Assembly (NCBI GenBank): GCA_030950965.1
Contig: JAUZQP010000139.1
Location: 1-8,106 of the forward strand
Length of the DNA stretch: 8,106 nucleotides
Direction of reading: 5' to 3'
Source: Mariprofundaceae bacterium
Lineage (GTDB): Bacteria > Pseudomonadota > Zetaproteobacteria > Mariprofundales > Mariprofundaceae
The position numbers and the translations under genes were made by a program. The notes under the pieces are model-generated. The model did not search any database. It had not been told where the DNA came from and saw only the letters and a list, made by a program, of their open reading frames with translations. Positions 6,149-8,106 of the stretch are shown in pieces (within the stretch, counting starts at the first letter, position 1; the number at the start of each line of letters is the position of its first letter).

Positions 6149-6262
6149 TCACTCCCCCCACTGATTTTTCCGCCCTCTGCGTTGAAAGTGCTCATTTACC
6201 CAAGCGTAAACTGCGCGCTTTCGCCTTGATGGCGAAAAAACAGAGGGGGTGTGAATGATTAC
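6141..6262 (-). promoter_or_regulatory. Inverted repeat able to bury the sigma-factor ribosome binding site and start
   Basis: GTAATCATTCAC (6141-6152) and GTGAATGATTAC (6251-6262) are perfect 12-bp inverse copies. Pairing resumes after one mismatch with C5 (6154-6158) against G5 (6245-6249), 17 of 18 pairs in all. The proximal arm contains both the G-rich Shine-Dalgarno and the ATG (6148) of the sigma gene. An RNA started right of 6262 would lock both into a stem. A second, overlapping pairing CCCTCTG/CAGAGGG (6241-6247 with 6173-6179) and a small hairpin TTTCGCC-TTGAT-GGCGAAA (6219-6237) lie in the loop. An RNA started inside the loop would leave the site free. Confidence 0.6.
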
Positions 6263-6284
6263 GAATCACACACTTCATAGCACC

Positions 6285-6767
6285 TCACTGGCGGAATGTT
6301 GCATGGCAACTGATGCACTTGTCCATTGTTTTATGCAATGCTTTGAGTGAACGCTTGATATCCTTGGTTTTTAACACCTCGCCCAGTTCATCTGCGCTAT
6401 CGTGAAAGGCAAACCCTAAATCTTTGAACTGATCGTTGCCATACATCGCACACATCTTTTTCATTTTTGGTGTTAGCCCCAGTTTATCGTGGGCGATGTT
6501 TGAAGCCTCATCAAACTTCCCTTCGGCAATATTCATCACAATGGCATCGACAGCTTTGAGGTGCTCGCGCATCATCGCTAATTGATTTTGACGCATTGCG
6601 GGGGGGAGTTTGAGCGATATACGGGAGTCTTCCACGGGCATCGCCGAGCCGTGTTGCATGTCCATCATCTGTTGGTGCATGGCGGTGTGATCCATTGACA
6701 CATCTGCGGCTAACGCTGGCGTAGCAAGTATGAATAAGCCTGCTGCTATAATACATTTACGTTTCAT
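6285..6767 (-). CDS. Periplasmic cytochrome c'-like (class II) monohaem protein
   Basis: The gene encodes 160 residues from ATG at 6767 with TTAGGAG 7 bases upstream. Residues 1-20 (MKRKCIIAAGLFILATPALA) form a Sec signal peptide cleaved before AD. The mature chain is largely helical and ends CISCHATFRQ (151-160), so the single CxxCH haem site with axial His155 sits at the extreme C-terminus, as in cytochromes c'. A Met/His-rich stretch at residues 25-43 (about MDHTAMHQQMMDMQHGSAM) follows the signal peptide and could bind copper, which is an inference. Class II cytochromes bind NO or carry electrons in the periplasm. The gene stands 136 bases ahead of the sigma gene on the same strand, with a possible FNR-like box upstream. 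Membership of the cytochrome c' superfamily is good; the exact role is open. Confidence 0.82.
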   Translation of the reverse strand: MKRKCIIAAGLFILATPALAADVSMDHTAMHQQMMDMQHGSAMPVEDSRISLKLPPAMRQNQLAMMREHLKAVDAIVMNIAEGKFDEASNIAHDKLGLTPKMKKMCAMYGNDQFKDLGFAFHDSADELGEVLKTKDIKRSLKALHKTMDKCISCHATFRQ

Positions 6768-6781
6768 GATTTACTCCTAAG

Positions 6782-6797
6782 CTGAATGATTCACCAA
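6782..6797 (+). repeat. Copy of the CTGAATNATTCACCAA repeat end
   Basis: CTGAATGATTCACCAA here matches CTGAATTATTCACCAA at 7942-7957 in 15 of 16 positions, same orientation. The latter is the left end of the 167-bp terminal-repeat element. It lies in the cytochrome leader, between the FNR-like box and the start codon. It may be a solitary degenerate element end, or chance. Confidence 0.35.
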
Positions 6798-6824
6798 CGC
6801 TAACCAGAAGCCGACCCAACATGT

Positions 6825-6838
6825 ATGATTTGAATCAT
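6825..6838. promoter_or_regulatory. FNR/CRP-superfamily-like binding site
   Basis: ATGATTTGAATCAT has the TGAT-N4-ATCA core of the FNR consensus TTGATNNNNATCAA, with 8 of 10 defined positions. The symmetry extends one base outward to 6824 and 6839. The centre is about 64 bases upstream of the cytochrome start. That would fit activation of the cytochrome gene by an FNR/ANR/DNR-type regulator, with a start site near 6790. No convincing -10 is visible. Confidence 0.4.
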
Positions 6839-6841
6839 ATT

Positions 6842-6865
6842 ATCCTGATGGCTTGAATTCAGGAT
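6842..6865. repeat. Short inverted repeat in the cytochrome-uppP divergent region
   Basis: ATCCTGA (6842-6848) and TCAGGAT (6859-6865) are 7-bp inverse copies around 10 bases, next to the FNR-like box. It may be an operator or a leader hairpin. The rest of the region 6866-6975 shows no clear promoter elements. Confidence 0.35.
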
Positions 6866-6988
6866 GAAGCACCCTCCCACACGGGATTGTTTGTGAATAA
6901 AGCCCGTTAGATTAATATGCCGCTGGTGAAAGTTGATCAGCATGGGTGAAAATGTTTGATGGACCAAAATTTATAGCAAGGGATAACA

Positions 6989-7756
6989 ATGGATATATTT
7001 CAATCAATTATTTTGGGCGTGATCGAAGGTGCAACAGAGTTTTTGCCCATATCTTCCACAGGGCATTTAATTGTTGCCAGTCAATGGATGGGTATTGCCC
7101 AAAATGAGGAAAACAAAGCATTTGAAGTGATTATTCAGTTAGCCGCGATTTTGGCTGTTGTGGCTAACTACCGTGAAAAATTTTCATGGCGTTACTTAGA
7201 GCTTTGGAAGAAGGTTGTTTTAGCTTTTATCCCACTCGGTGCGGTTGGTTTTCTCTTTCATAAAGAGATAAAAGCGATGTTTACCGTTGATATTGTTGCA
7301 ATCATGTTCATCGTCGGCGGTGTCGTTTTTTTAATTGTCGAGTATTTTCACCAAGATAAGGTGTACCCTGTACAGCGCGTGGAAGATTTAAGTTACCGTC
7401 AGGCTTTATGGATTGGCATTGCGCAGGTATTTGCCTTAATTCCAGGCACTAGCCGAGCGGGCTCTTCTATTATCGGTGGACTATTGGTGGGTTTAAGCCG
7501 CAAGGCGAGTGCAGAATTTTCTTTTTTATTGGCTTTACCTGTGATGATGGCAGCCAGTGGTTTTGATTTACTCAAACATTATCAAGATTTTATTGGCGTT
7601 AATTTAACCGTGTTGCTGGTTGGTTTTGTCGTCGCCTTTATTTCAGCGTGGCTGGTTATGCGATTATTCATCCAATTCCTTGAACGCTTCACCTTTGTTG
7701 CCTTTGGTATTTACCGTATTTTGTTTGGTATTTTGTTACTTTGGTTGTTGGCGTGA
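6989..7756 (+). CDS. uppP: Undecaprenyl-diphosphatase (UppP/BacA)
   Basis: The gene encodes 255 residues from ATG at 6989, with AAGGGA 6-7 bases upstream. It is a polytopic membrane protein with the two BacA signatures. EGATEFLPISSTGH (13-26) supplies Glu13, Glu17, Ser23 and His26, equivalent to Glu17, Glu21, Ser27 and His30 of E. coli. PGTSRAGSS (152-160) supplies Arg156, equivalent to Arg174. The enzyme removes a phosphate from undecaprenyl pyrophosphate on the periplasmic side, recycling the lipid carrier for peptidoglycan and other cell-wall polymers; extra copies give bacitracin resistance. The length is slightly short of the E. coli protein (273) but the chain is complete. It ends in adjacent TGA and TAG codons. 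It is divergent from the cytochrome gene and has no evident functional tie to the arsenic cluster. Confidence 0.95.
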   Translation: MDIFQSIILGVIEGATEFLPISSTGHLIVASQWMGIAQNEENKAFEVIIQLAAILAVVANYREKFSWRYLELWKKVVLAFIPLGAVGFLFHKEIKAMFTVDIVAIMFIVGGVVFLIVEYFHQDKVYPVQRVEDLSYRQALWIGIAQVFALIPGTSRAGSSIIGGLLVGLSRKASAEFSFLLALPVMMAASGFDLLKHYQDFIGVNLTVLLVGFVVAFISAWLVMRLFIQFLERFTFVAFGIYRILFGILLLWLLA

Positions 7757-7890
7757 TAGTGCTTACCCTGAATGACTCGCGAACACAGGCACGGCTTGGC
7801 TATTAATCCGTTGAGAACAAAGCCTCGCCACAACCATACTGCAACGTCTTAGCCTGAGTTGTCGGCTTCCCGTTTAAGGTGGGACAGCGC

Positions 7891-7920
7891 GTAGGGCGGA
7901 TAAGGCTCCGCGCAGCCGCC
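7891..7920. repeat. REP-like GC-rich intergenic palindrome
   Basis: GTAGGGCGGATAAGGC (7891-7906) followed by an inverse CCGCC (7916-7920, pairing with GGCGG 7895-7899) has the form of the widespread GTAGGGCGGATAAG...CCGCC intergenic repeat of gamma- and betaproteobacteria. A competing GGCT/AGCC stem (7904-7907 with 7914-7917) lies inside. Recognition is from memory of the motif; other copies in this genome would confirm it. Confidence 0.5.
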
Positions 7921-7937
7921 AAACTTTTGATGCGCTT

Positions 7938-8104
7938 TAACCTGAATTATTCACCAATACTGTCGCGCCCTTGCTTGCCCCTTTATTCGCAACGAATACC
8001 TTGTCAGTCGAGCGTATCCATTGGTACGCTACTCCCGACAAGGTATCCGTTGCAAACAAAGGTTCTACGCAATCATCACGACGATTCATGAATAATTCAG
8101 GTTA
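7938..8104. mobile_element. 167-bp element with 16-bp perfect terminal inverted repeats
   Basis: TAACCTGAATTATTCA (7938-7953) is the exact inverse of TGAATAATTCAGGTTA (8089-8104). The interior is noncoding and dominated by a second palindrome (7989-8053). This is the shape of a MITE or of an internally deleted insertion sequence. No transposase or clear target duplication is visible, and the right end lies 2 bases from the window edge. The insertion-sequence family is not identified. Confidence 0.5.
7989..8053. repeat. Long imperfect hairpin inside the terminal-repeat element
   Basis: GCAACGAATACCTTGTC (7989-8005) pairs with GACAAGGTATCCGTTGC (8037-8053), 16 of 17. An internal loop follows, then AGCGTA (8011-8016) with TACGCT (8025-8030). 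It can form a long stem in RNA or a DNA cruciform. Confidence 0.65.
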
Positions 8105-8106
8105 GG

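Larger units (their letters stand above)
7757..8106. other. Noncoding, repeat-rich stretch after uppP
   Basis: No protein with family character is found in these 350 bases on either strand. The stretch holds three direct-orientation copies of a CCTGA-start motif (7767, 7853, 7941) and an inverted one ending at 8101. It also holds a REP-like hairpin (7891-7920) and a long imperfect palindrome (7989-8053). ATCCGTTG(A/C)(G/A)AACAAAG occurs at 7806-7822 and again at 8045-8061. It looks like stacked remains of short mobile or repetitive elements. No clear terminator for uppP is visible. Confidence 0.6.

Noticed and set aside
6219..6237. Terminator TTTCGCC-TTGAT-GGCGAAA
   Set aside because: The stem is followed by A bases on the plus strand and preceded, not followed, by T bases on the minus strand, so it fits neither direction.
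7879..8091. 70-residue plus-strand frame after uppP
   Set aside because: It is made entirely of the REP-like hairpin and the terminal-repeat element, starts without a ribosome binding site and shows no protein-like pattern.
7938..8106. Integron attC site
   Set aside because: The end GTTAGG and the internal imperfect palindrome are suggestive. However, the left end lacks the RYYYAAC core (CTTTAAC begins with C), the 16-bp outer repeat is not the attC layout, and no cassette or integrase is visible.
1..8106. CRISPR arrays, tRNA or rRNA genes
   Set aside because: No regularly spaced direct repeats, no cloverleaf and no rRNA signature were seen on either strand.

Overview
The window reads as a chromosomal or island segment from a proteobacterium, most likely a gammaproteobacterium. 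This rests on a periplasmic cytochrome c'-like protein, a SigZ-type ECF sigma factor, an ACR3/thioredoxin-coupled ArsC arsenic set and a UppP/BacA phosphatase. Base composition looks to be in the mid-40s % GC by eye. The species cannot be named from the sequence alone.

Layout. Most genes lie on the minus strand and read from right to left: a cytochrome c'-like gene (6767-6285), an ECF sigma factor (6148-5615), arsR (5569-5252), an ACR3 arsenite exporter (5197-4157), arsC (4160-3753, overlapping the exporter by 4 bases) and a rhodanese (3604-3224). After a 2.1-kb interruption come an ArsP/YraQ-type permease split by one in-frame TGA (1085-129) and the start of a small thioredoxin-like gene (119 to beyond base 1). 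Together these form an arsenic/metalloid resistance cluster: ArsR senses As(III), ArsC reduces arsenate using thioredoxin-type electrons, and ACR3 exports arsenite. The rhodanese, permease and CxxC mini-thioredoxin are accessory thiol and efflux functions.

The interruption is a single plus-strand gene (1208-3178) that lies against the run of arsenic genes and ends in its own hairpin terminator. It encodes a C5 cytosine methyltransferase joined in frame to an HpaII-like restriction endonuclease, so a whole restriction-modification system is read as one 656-residue polypeptide. The join lies at an A7 tract; one added A would restore two ordinary overlapping genes. CCGG, the expected target, occurs only three times in the window.

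Other points of interest are an 18-bp inverted repeat that could bury the ribosome binding site and start codon of the sigma factor, an FNR-like box ahead of the cytochrome gene, and a repeat-rich noncoding right end after uppP (7757-8106). That end holds a REP-like hairpin and a 167-bp element with 16-bp perfect terminal inverted repeats.
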